Assembly (NCBI GenBank): GCA_943912855.1 | Contig: CALTVC010000001.1 | Span: forward strand, 1-64,000 | Source of the DNA: an uncultured Flavobacterium sp. | GTDB lineage: Bacteria; Bacteroidota; Bacteroidia; Flavobacteriales; Flavobacteriaceae | DNA: 64,000 nucleotides | Direction: 5' to 3' | In this document: in pieces, positions 32,741-41,700 of the stretch | Position numbering within the stretch: position 1 is the first letter of the stretch | Layout of the letters: each line of letters begins with the position of its first letter | Position numbers and translations under genes: made by a program | Notes under the pieces: model-generated | The model's database searches: none | The model's input: the letters and a program-made list of their open reading frames with translations, nothing else | What the model was told of the DNA's origin: nothing

Positions 32741-33784
32741 TTACTCTAAAACCTCGTAAGCGGCAATGGGATTTGCTTTATTTTTTAACGTGAATTCACC
32801 CACAGGCTCACACCTGAAGGATTCTTTGGCACGGTTGTATACCTCTTCTGTAATCAGTATTTGCCCCGGTTTTGCGGCACTTTGCAAGCGTTGCGAAAGG
32901 TTAACGGCATCACCTATAACCGTATAATCAAGTCTTTTTAGTGACGCTGAACCTATGTTACCCGATACCATTTCGCCACAGTTTATCCCTGTAGAAATTT
33001 CGGGTTTGTACATCATGGTACCCAGTTGCACTTCCGGAGCAGCATTTATTACCGCTCTTATGGCAAGTGCGGCATCTATAGCCCTGTCCAGGTGATAATC
33101 TCCCCTGAAAACCGCCATAACGGCATCGCCCATAAATTTATCTACGTGTCCGCCCTGCCCTATAACCTCTTTTACAATAACGTCAAAAAGGCTGTTTAGC
33201 AACTGCACCACCTCATTTGCCTGAACTTTCTCTGTAATGGCAGTAAAACCGCAGACGTCTATAAACATTACGGTAGCATCTAACAACTCATTTTTTAAGA
33301 GTGCGTTTTCGGCTTCTCTGTGCGTCATAAAATTCAGCACGTTTTCGTCTACGTACATTTTAAGGATGTTGTTCTCCTTAATGGCGCGTATGGTTTCCTG
33401 CATTTGCTTTACGTAACCCGCAGTTTTTTCTATGGTAAGCTCCAGGTCGTCAAAGTCTACGGGCTTGGTTACAAAATCAAAAGCACCACGGTTCATCGCG
33501 GTACGTATGTTTTGCATGTCGCCATAGGCACTAACCACTACCGCCTTTAGTACAGGATTAGCTTCCGGTAAATGACTCAGCAGGGTAAGGCCGTCCATAA
33601 CCGGCATATTTATATCGCTAAGTACCACACTTACATCAGGGTGCTCAGTAATACGGTCAAGGGCTTCGGCGCCGTTTTGGGCAAAAACAAATTCATAAAT
33701 GTTTTCGCGTATCTTTTTCCTGAACTTTTGTTTTACCAAAATTTCCAGGTCTGCCTCATCATCTACAACGAGTATCTTAGTCAT
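32741..33784 (-). CDS. Response regulator with class III adenylate/guanylate cyclase output domain
   Basis: A 347-residue protein. Residues 1-122 are a receiver domain (acidic pair D8-D9, phospho-acceptor D57 in LSDINMP, Lys near 108 in TKPVDF). After a helical linker, residues 165-347 form a class III cyclase catalytic domain: first metal Asp in MFIDVCGFTAITE, second in DKFMGDAVMAVF, and the transition-state Asn/Arg in DYTVIGDAVNLSQRLQ. The residues suit an active cyclase, probably making cAMP. It is the last gene of the kinase operon and overlaps the lone receiver gene by 8 bases. Confidence 0.92.
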   Translation of the reverse strand: MTKILVVDDEADLEILVKQKFRKKIRENIYEFVFAQNGAEALDRITEHPDVSVVLSDINMPVMDGLTLLSHLPEANPVLKAVVVSAYGDMQNIRTAMNRGAFDFVTKPVDFDDLELTIEKTAGYVKQMQETIRAIKENNILKMYVDENVLNFMTHREAENALLKNELLDATVMFIDVCGFTAITEKVQANEVVQLLNSLFDVIVKEVIGQGGHVDKFMGDAVMAVFRGDYHLDRAIDAALAIRAVINAAPEVQLGTMMYKPEISTGINCGEMVSGNIGSASLKRLDYTVIGDAVNLSQRLQSAAKPGQILITEEVYNRAKESFRCEPVGEFTLKNKANPIAAYEVLE

Positions 33785-34160
33785 GGTTTGGCAAGTTTTT
33801 AAGTTTATCTTTTAGCAGGGCAAAATCCAGTGGTTTGGTTAAAAAGTCATTGGCACCATGCTGCATTGCCTGCTGGTAATTTTGTTCATCGCCATAAGCG
33901 GTAACCATCATTACAAGAGGTGGCGGTATTTTATATTCGTTCCTGATTCTGCTCAGTAATTCTATGCCACTCATACCGGGCATGTTTATATCAGACAATA
34001 TCAAAACCACTTCATTGTGTTTTTCGTGAAGGTACTCCAGCGCATCTTCACCCGAAAGGGCAAAGTCAAACTCTATCTCATGATTTTTTATTTCCTTACG
34101 GAAACGCTGCAGGAAAAGTGGCTGTACATCTGCCTCGTCATCTACTACAAGTATCTTCAT
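33777..34160 (-). CDS. Single-domain response regulator
   Basis: A 127-residue receiver-only protein with D7-D8, phospho-acceptor D57 in LSDINMPG and Lys in TKPLDF near residue 109. It resembles the receiver of the downstream cyclase protein (same VVDDEAD and LSDINMP patterns), so the two receivers are probably related by duplication. With no output domain it may act as a phosphate sink, a relay or a diffusible protein-binding signal. It lies between the kinase genes and the receiver-cyclase. Confidence 0.92.
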   Translation of the reverse strand: MKILVVDDEADVQPLFLQRFRKEIKNHEIEFDFALSGEDALEYLHEKHNEVVLILSDINMPGMSGIELLSRIRNEYKIPPPLVMMVTAYGDEQNYQQAMQHGANDFLTKPLDFALLKDKLKNLPNHD

Positions 34161-34267
34161 TTCGTGCGGTTTAGATTGGTAAAAACAGTATACCTGTAAA
34201 TGGGTATATTTATCTGCAATTTAATACATTTTTCAGGCAAAGCAACACCTAATTTCTAATCGGCATT

Positions 34268-36406
34268 TTATTTAATCCTGATGATAAATTCGGTGTATTC
34301 CCCTTCAATACTATCTATATCTATGGTTCCTCCATGGGTTTTAACAACAATATCATAACTCAGGGAAAGACCAAGGCCTGTACCCTCTCCGGTAGGCTTT
34401 GTGGTAAAAAACGGTTGCAGAATTTTGTCTTTAATAGCATCGGGTATACCCGTACCATTGTCTTTCACCCTAATTTCTACAGCCCCGTCTACAAGCTTAG
34501 TCGTTACAGAAACAGCAGGCTTATACGGCGCTGTTTCTCCCCCTTTGGGGGGCGGGGGGCTTTTCACCTTTTGCTGAGTAGCATAAAACGCATTGGTAAA
34601 CATATTTAACAATACCCGTCCAAAATCCTGTGCCAATACTTCTACCTTAGGTAAAGACGAGTCAAAGTCAGTTATCAGTTCTGCGTTAAAACTCTTGTCT
34701 TTCGCCCTAAGCCCATGGTATGCAAGGCGAAGGTATTCATCGGCAAGAGCGTTAATGTCTGTAGGCTCCTTTTGCCCGGAAGAAGTCCGGCTATGTTGCA
34801 GCATCCCTTTTACAATACTATCAGCACGACGACCGTGGTGGGCTATTTTTTCGAGGTTTTGCTTAATGTCTGTAGCAATGGCTATGGCCTCTTCAGTATC
34901 ACCTTTTTGTAATTCCTCCTCCATTTCTTCTACAAGCTCCTTACTTACATCGCTAAAGTTATTTACAAAGTTCAGCGGGTTTTGTATTTCGTGGGCAATA
35001 CCTGCTGTAAGTTCACCAAGGCTTGCCATTTTTTCACTCTGTATTAGTTGAGCCTGGGTCTGTTTAAGGTCTTCCAATGATTTTGTAAGTTCGGCGGTAC
35101 GCTCTGCAACCTGCTGTTCCAGGAGTTCATTCTGATGGGCAATGATACGGTTACGCTCTTCTTCTTTTTCTAAAGCTACGCGTGCGTTTTCTATCTGTAA
35201 ATCTTTAAAGCGTGCAAACAAACCCCAGCTTAACACCCCGATAGCCCAGATACTGGAAAGCAATACCGAAAAATCATAATCAGTAAATATGGTAAGAAGC
35301 AAACTAATTGAAAACGGTAATGCCGCCACAACAAACAACCTTGCCTCCTTATTTTTCTTCCTAAGGAATGCTATAAGCATTACCAGGCTACCTATAATAA
35401 AAGTAATGATTACCGCAAAACTTACTAAACCAACTACAGTAGCCGCTTTAAATTTTAGTTCGCTTTTGGGAAGAATGCTCAGCATAAAGCCCAATATAAA
35501 AATTACAACAGGCGCCCATAGCAAAAACCTGTCCCAACGAGGGTAATGCTCCTTTATCCTAAAGAACAGCCTTACCGTTTGTATTACCATGATAATAAGG
35601 GCAATGATAAAAAAGGCCTGAAATGAGTTACCGGCTAAGGGGTTATCTGAGAAAAAAGCCAAATTAATCACACTACCCCCTGCAACCATGGCAGCAACAA
35701 GCAATGTAATGGAATATACAAGGTATACCCTTTCTCTATTTACATAGAAAAACAGCATATTAAATACTACGGCAAAGAATATAAAGCCAAAAAACACTGC
35801 CGAAATAATATCGTCCAGTCCATATACGGCCTCATCATGAAAAATATTTTTAACAAAAGCATTGTAGTTTACAAGCCTCGGATAAAGCGCTTCTACCTCG
35901 TTATTATTGCTGTAGCAGGCGTAAACCGTTACTTCTGTCTGTGGCGGGATGGTATACAAAAGACAATCGAATCTTTTTATACCATCTTTTTTATTTCGGG
36001 GCACCATATAACCGGTGGTATATTGCTCCCATTTTCCGTTTTGCCCAAAGTAGTATGTAGCGCGTTTTGAAAACACCCTTACACCTACCTGCACAGGAGT
36101 TGTACCGGTATTAGCCAGCTTAAATCTCACCCAGGCATAGTCTGATTTTTCTATTCCCAGATTAACATTTATGCTGTTTTTTTGTTCTGTCTTTTCGTAG
36201 AACTTAAACTTTTTTTCGAAGCCGGGTGCAGTTACTGTTTTAAAAGGTACACTGTCTTTTCCTATACTCACATACTGCCAGTAATTCACGGCAAGGGGTG
36301 CATACTCTACAGAATCATTAGAAACCCTAAAAGTCTCAGGCCAGTTATCCTGGGCATGTAAACCAAGCGTGATTAAGAAAACCAGGTATAGTAGTTTTTT
36401 TTTCAT
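34268..36406 (-). CDS. 7TMR-DISM sensor histidine kinase 1
   Basis: A 712-residue kinase. Signal peptide at residues 1-18; a 7TMR-DISM extracellular domain (about 25-185, with YAWVRFKLANTGTTPVQVGVRV and YYFGQNGKWEQY); seven membrane helices at about 198-400; a coiled coil (405-455); HisKA with H472 in AGIAHEIQNPLNF; and a HATPase with the N-box NMFTNAFYATQQK, DNGTGIPD and FFTTKPTGEGTGLGLSLSY. Between N-box and G1 box the protein has an SPPPPKGGE insert encoded by a GC-rich palindromic repeat. It lies 21 bases after kinase 2. The ligand is unknown. Confidence 0.92.
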   Translation of the reverse strand: MKKKLLYLVFLITLGLHAQDNWPETFRVSNDSVEYAPLAVNYWQYVSIGKDSVPFKTVTAPGFEKKFKFYEKTEQKNSINVNLGIEKSDYAWVRFKLANTGTTPVQVGVRVFSKRATYYFGQNGKWEQYTTGYMVPRNKKDGIKRFDCLLYTIPPQTEVTVYACYSNNNEVEALYPRLVNYNAFVKNIFHDEAVYGLDDIISAVFFGFIFFAVVFNMLFFYVNRERVYLVYSITLLVAAMVAGGSVINLAFFSDNPLAGNSFQAFFIIALIIMVIQTVRLFFRIKEHYPRWDRFLLWAPVVIFILGFMLSILPKSELKFKAATVVGLVSFAVIITFIIGSLVMLIAFLRKKNKEARLFVVAALPFSISLLLTIFTDYDFSVLLSSIWAIGVLSWGLFARFKDLQIENARVALEKEEERNRIIAHQNELLEQQVAERTAELTKSLEDLKQTQAQLIQSEKMASLGELTAGIAHEIQNPLNFVNNFSDVSKELVEEMEEELQKGDTEEAIAIATDIKQNLEKIAHHGRRADSIVKGMLQHSRTSSGQKEPTDINALADEYLRLAYHGLRAKDKSFNAELITDFDSSLPKVEVLAQDFGRVLLNMFTNAFYATQQKVKSPPPPKGGETAPYKPAVSVTTKLVDGAVEIRVKDNGTGIPDAIKDKILQPFFTTKPTGEGTGLGLSLSYDIVVKTHGGTIDIDSIEGEYTEFIIRIK
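34539..34559 (-). repeat. GC-rich palindromic repeat inserted in the kinase 1 coding sequence
   Basis: CCCCC-TTT-GGGGGG followed by C and another G run. It keeps the frame open and encodes SPPPPKGG. Kinase 2 has an unrelated sequence (QHLVNSGQLADV) at the same position. Confidence 0.6.
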
Positions 36407-36427
36407 ACTGATGTTATCAGGGTTACG

Positions 36428-38632
36428 CTACAACGGCAGGTGAATTATAAAGCTACTTCCCTCTCCTTCTTTGCTTTCTATATTTATGCTTCCTCCATGG
36501 GTTTTCACAATAATATCATAACTCAGTGATAGACCAAGACCTGTACCCTCACCGGTAGGTTTTGTGGTAAAAAACGGCTGAAGAATTTTGTCTTTAATAG
36601 CATCGGGTATGCCTGTACCATTGTCTTTTACCCTTATTTCTACAGTGCCGTCTAAAAGTTTTGTAGTAACAGAAACGGCAGGTTTATACGGAGCTACATC
36701 TGCTAACTGACCACTGTTTACTAAATGCTGCTTTACCTTTTGTTGTGTGGCATAAAAAGCGTTAGTAAACATATTTAGCAATACCCGCCCGAAATCCTGA
36801 GGCAATACTTCTACCTTAGGTAAAGACGAGTCAAAATCTGTAATCAGTTCTGCATTAAATGTCTTGTCCTTAGCCCTGAGCCCATGATATGCAAGGCGCA
36901 GGTACTCATCGGCAAGCGCATTAATGTCTGTAGGTTCCTTTTGCCCGGACGAAGCACGGCTGTGTTGTAGCATACCTTTTACAATACTATCGGCTCGGCG
37001 ACCGTGGTGGGCTATTTTTTCAAGGTTTTGTTTTATGTCTCCTGCTATGGCTTTTACTTCTTCAACATCTCCTTTATCCAGCTCTTCCTCCATTTCTTCC
37101 AGGAGCTCTACGCTTACATCGCTAAAGTTGTTTACAAAGTTCAGCGGGTTTTGTATTTCGTGGGCAATGCCTGCTGTAAGCTCACCAAGACTCGCCATCT
37201 TTTCGCTCTGTATTAGCTGGTTTTGGGTTTCTTTCAGGTGTTCTAATGACTCTTCCAGCTCGGCAGTACGTTCTTCTACAAGTTGCTCCAGCCTTATATT
37301 TTGCTGGGCTATAAGGGCATTTTTTTCTTCTTCTTTTTCGCGGGTTATACGTTCCTTTTCAAGCGCCTGTTGTACATACTGCTCCTGAAGCCTTTTAAAG
37401 CGGGCAAACATACCCCACGAAAGCAATACCACACCCCACATAAAAAACAGCAGACTTACACCTTCACCCACAAAAGGATATGAGGCAAAGTACGGCACAA
37501 ACGACCAGAAAATGATCTGAGCATCCGGGTCTTTTCTGCGTTTAAGCTTTATAGAAGTGGTGACCAGCAGAATGATAAACGCACAAAACGAAGCCATGAA
37601 TCCGAAGATGCCTACTATTAGCGACGGGAAAAATACCCATAGCAGGTATCCGTTCTTTTCGTAATCTGGTTTTACGTCTAATACTATTATTACCGAGATA
37701 AATACAAATACACACGAGAACCACGTAAAATATTTAAGGAAAATACTCCACCTGGGGTAATACTTACTTATATCCAGGAACAACTGGAAGGTATTAATAA
37801 ATGACACAAAAAAACCGGTTCCAAGAAATACGACAATCTCTATTTGATATGCCGATGCCCAAGGGAACCAAAGCGATATAAGTATTTTTGAAGCGGAAAG
37901 TGCTGCCGTAAAAAACAACAGTACAGAATAATTAAGGTACAGTTTCTCCCTGTTTATGTAATAGAAAAACAGGTTAAACAACAATGCAAATGCAATGAAA
38001 CCTGCAAAACCGAAACCTACAACAGCCTCATCATCAAAAACCAGGGCATTTGAATATTTTTCACTTATAAATGCTTCGTAATCACTGATTTTAGGTATTG
38101 ATAATGAAAAATAAGAGTTTACGTACACCACTACTTCTTCCTGTGGTTGTATGGTAAGTTTTATCTGGCTTTCATTAATGTCGCCATCCCTGTCTTTAGG
38201 AGCGTACATAGACCCACTTTTAAAACCTCTCCACTTACCATTCTGGTAAACATAGTACTTATCTTCGCCGCCGTTGCAGGAAATCATGACCTGCTTAGGA
38301 ACTGATGATGAATTACCTAAACGAAACCGTACCCACTTACTCCTTAGGGTGAGATTTTCTATTACCGTAAAGAAATCTACTCCGGAAGCGGCTTCCATTT
38401 TGCCACCATAGGTAGTAAACGCAAACTTATCTGAATACTCTTTAGAGACTACTTTTTTTAACGAAAGTATGGTATCTCCATGCACCTTGTATACCTGCCA
38501 ATGTTCAGGGGGCACATTACTGTTTACCTCTCCTTTAAGCTTAACGATATCATATACCGGCGGAAGGCCGTCTTTAGCCATTCCCATTACAGAAACTAGC
38601 ATCAGTACAACAAAAAGTAGTATTTTTTTCAT
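36428..38632 (-). CDS. 7TMR-DISM sensor histidine kinase 2
   Basis: The start at 38632 (MKKILLFVVLMLVSVMGMAK) gives a signal peptide and 734 residues; the open frame up to 38719 adds an improbable N-terminus. The order is the same as in kinase 1: DISM extracellular domain (about 28-190), seven helices (about 203-412), a coiled coil, HisKA with H491 and a HATPase ending SKEGEGSSFIIHLPL. From about residue 475 on, the protein is almost identical to kinase 1, while the sensor half is only distantly similar. So the pair probably feeds two different signals into the same receivers. First gene of the operon. Confidence 0.92.
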   Translation of the reverse strand: MKKILLFVVLMLVSVMGMAKDGLPPVYDIVKLKGEVNSNVPPEHWQVYKVHGDTILSLKKVVSKEYSDKFAFTTYGGKMEAASGVDFFTVIENLTLRSKWVRFRLGNSSSVPKQVMISCNGGEDKYYVYQNGKWRGFKSGSMYAPKDRDGDINESQIKLTIQPQEEVVVYVNSYFSLSIPKISDYEAFISEKYSNALVFDDEAVVGFGFAGFIAFALLFNLFFYYINREKLYLNYSVLLFFTAALSASKILISLWFPWASAYQIEIVVFLGTGFFVSFINTFQLFLDISKYYPRWSIFLKYFTWFSCVFVFISVIIVLDVKPDYEKNGYLLWVFFPSLIVGIFGFMASFCAFIILLVTTSIKLKRRKDPDAQIIFWSFVPYFASYPFVGEGVSLLFFMWGVVLLSWGMFARFKRLQEQYVQQALEKERITREKEEEKNALIAQQNIRLEQLVEERTAELEESLEHLKETQNQLIQSEKMASLGELTAGIAHEIQNPLNFVNNFSDVSVELLEEMEEELDKGDVEEVKAIAGDIKQNLEKIAHHGRRADSIVKGMLQHSRASSGQKEPTDINALADEYLRLAYHGLRAKDKTFNAELITDFDSSLPKVEVLPQDFGRVLLNMFTNAFYATQQKVKQHLVNSGQLADVAPYKPAVSVTTKLLDGTVEIRVKDNGTGIPDAIKDKILQPFFTTKPTGEGTGLGLSLSYDIIVKTHGGSINIESKEGEGSSFIIHLPL

Positions 38633-38731
38633 GCGCTTTATTGGTTTGGTTACAACATTGTTTACAGGAGTAAATCCCGAAAAGCAATTATGGGGCAATC
38701 TACAAAAAATACTCCACAAACCATACTACGC

Positions 38732-38768
38732 AAAACAGGGTTGACCAATTAAGGACAACCCTGTTTTT
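38732..38768 (-). terminator. Terminator after the large T9SS protein gene
   Basis: AAAACAGGGTTG (38732-38743) pairs with CAACCCTGTTTT (38756-38767). On the minus strand the stem ends in a TTTT tract. It separates the 1373-residue protein gene from the kinase operon. Confidence 0.75.
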
Positions 38769-38798
38769 ACAGAAGATAGTTTAGTTTATTTTTCTGTC

Positions 38799-41700
38799 CT
38801 AGTTAAGGAAAACTTTACGCTCTGCTGTTTTACCCGAAACCAGCTTTATTTTTACAATAAGCACCTGGTCTGATGTTCCGGTTGCAGCTTCAAAGTTAAC
38901 CGCATTAAGGTTGGCTTTATTTACAAGTTCCCTACCCAGTATATCGTACACAGCCACAGATGCCATCGGCTCATCCGAAACTACGCTAAGCTGACCTGCT
39001 TTACCGTATACTACTACGTTGTTTTCATTTTTAACAGGAGCTTCTGTATCCAGCGTAGTGGTTGTATAAGCAATCCTGAAACGGTTATCAAACGTACCTG
39101 CTTCGGCAGTAAAAGTATAGGCATGTGCTTTAAGGTTTACAGCTACTCCTTCTACGCTATCTACAAGATAAATAGCCTGAGTATTACCTGTAAACAATCC
39201 TTCGGTATTACCAAGGGTAAAGGTATATGAACCTGCCGCATTGGCTTTAAAACCTACCGGAACCACATCTGTAGCGGTAAATTCAGGACGCCCATGTATG
39301 GCAAGTTTATTTTCTGCCTGGATTGTGTACAGGTTAATGTTGTTATCTACCATAGCCCTACCGTCTATACCGTTGTCATAATCAAGTGTAGCTTCGTCTG
39401 TGTAACCTACCATTGCCTGGCTAAAACTACCTGAAGCATCGGTTACGTTAAACCAAAACTTAGAAGCAGTACTTGGCACCGTACGGAAAAACTGGTTACT
39501 ACTGTTACCTATCCTCATGGCGTTTGTAAACACAAGGTTACCGCCGGCAGGTTTAGCTTTTACAATAAAGCCCTGCCCCGTATTAAGCACCCCATGAGGG
39601 TCTACCGCATAGTTATTTTCGCCACCCGGTGCCGCGTTTGCCACATAGGCAAATTTGGTAATTATGGTATAACTGCTCTGTGTATAATCATTCGTCTTTC
39701 TCCATGCCCACACAGTACCTTCAATGTTGTTAAGGTTGGCATTAATGAATTCATTAAAGCTTATTGGAGATGGATAAGGGTTACCTACTCCGTTATACGA
39801 TTCGCCTGCTTCATTACGCACCAGCTCTTTAGTTATGGTACCATTGTGTGGCGTACCGGTAAACATACCAGCATAAACGGTAGCCGTTGTAGGATGGGTA
39901 TTTGGTGTACGGATAAGGTAGCCTTTTGCCGTTTCAAAATTACCTTCAGGTGATACCGTTGAGTATGTATTATTAGTTGTCTTATACTGATAGAAACGTG
40001 TGGTAACCGTTTGCGGAGAGAATGCAAGCAATTGCTGGTTATCTACCGGAGAAGACCATATTGTGTAATCAAGACGTTTAAGCAATGAGCTGTTACGGTG
40101 AATTTCTATGTTGCCAAGGTTAGCTACATCATCTATCTGGATAAGTGATGCATTATTCTGAACTATCATTTTTGCCGTAGGGTCTACCGTAACTTTACCT
40201 TTAACGGTTAGGTTAATAGCCGAATTAACGGTTAGCGTAGCGGTATTTTTCACATGGCAAGAACACACTGTAAGGTCAGCGTCCAACGTAAGATCTGACT
40301 GAACTTCAACAGCCGTGTTTATAGACGGAGTACTACTCCAGCTTCCGTTCCATACCACAGGCGCAGGAACCGTTATAAGAAGTGCTGTAGTAGTTACCTG
40401 ATTACAACCTGCATATTGTACCACTGCCCTGAAATATTTGTTCGCCGAAATAATTCCTATTTGTGCAGGAGCAAGTACGGTAGTGGTATTTGCTATGTCG
40501 GTTACGTTTTGGGTAAAGTTAGCATCGTCTGCAGTTTGCCATTTTACTACGTTTCCGTTGTTTCCACTAAGTGTGATAGCACCCGGAACACTGTTTTTAC
40601 AAGCTGTAGTACTGGTTGCAGAAAGTGTACCTGCTACCGTAACATTTGCAGTAACAGTAAATGTTACTGCTGTTGTATAGGTATTACAAGCTGTTTTTAT
40701 ACGCGCCCAGTATGTTGTAGTTGTCTGCGGACTTACGCTTACTGATGCCGTTGTAGCATTAGCAATAACATTTGACCCAACAGCACCTGTACCCCACTGG
40801 TATGCTGAACCTGTACCAAGTGTACCACCTGTAGCAGTTAGTGTAGCAGCAGCACCGCACTGTGTAGTAGACGGACCGTTAATAGCAGTAGGCGCTACGT
40901 TTAACGTAGTGGTAAGTGTTAGGTTCATAGTTACCTGGCTCACACCGGCTACTTCTCTAACTCTAAGTTCTACTGTAGTATTTTCTCCAAGACGGAATGA
41001 ACCGGCATTATCGTTTACGGCAGTTTCGCCACTCCATGCACCTTTAGACCAAACTCGAGTACCGTCTATATAAAGCTCAGCGTCATCATCCCAAAAGGTA
41101 AAGTTGATTTGGTACATACCACAAGGGAATCCCTGACGCTTGTATACATATACAAAGTTATCATTCGGTATAGCGCATCCCTGGTAACCTGCCGCCGCCG
41201 ATGGCGAAAGTTCTTTTGCCCAGCTGTTAGTACCTGTTGTAGTACTTACACCTAGTGTATTTTGTGTATAGTAACCGTAGTAAGCCGCATCTGAAAGTGT
41301 AAGGCTTGTGCCTACATACGCATAAGCATTCCATTGGTTACTCGGGAAAGTTGCAGGGTTACCCGGAGGTACGTTTACGTTTACAGTAGTTGTGGCGGCA
41401 TTACTGTAGTAGTTACCACAGTTGTTCATATTGGCAAGTCTTACCCAGTACGTAGTTGTAGCAGTTGGCGACACTGTAATAGAAGCCGTTGTTTGACCTG
41501 TTATCACATTCTCTCCTACTACGCTACCTGTACCCCATTGGTATACGGTACTTCCGGCAGCATAACCACCTGTGGCAGTAAGTGTAGTAGACCTTACACT
41601 ACATCCTAATGACGTAACACCACTTACACCTGTTGGTGCAGTTGTAGGTGTAAGTGTCATGGCACCGTTAGCGCCTCCACCTGCTTCACGCACCCTTACC

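Noticed and set aside
34339..35051. Plus-strand ORFs opposite the kinase 1 catalytic region
   Set aside because: A matching shadow exists opposite kinase 2, as expected from the near-identical coding DNA, so they do not show independent coding.
38633..38719. Extended N-terminus for sensor kinase 2
   Set aside because: The additional 29 residues precede a clear signal peptide starting at 38632, which would be disrupted by them.
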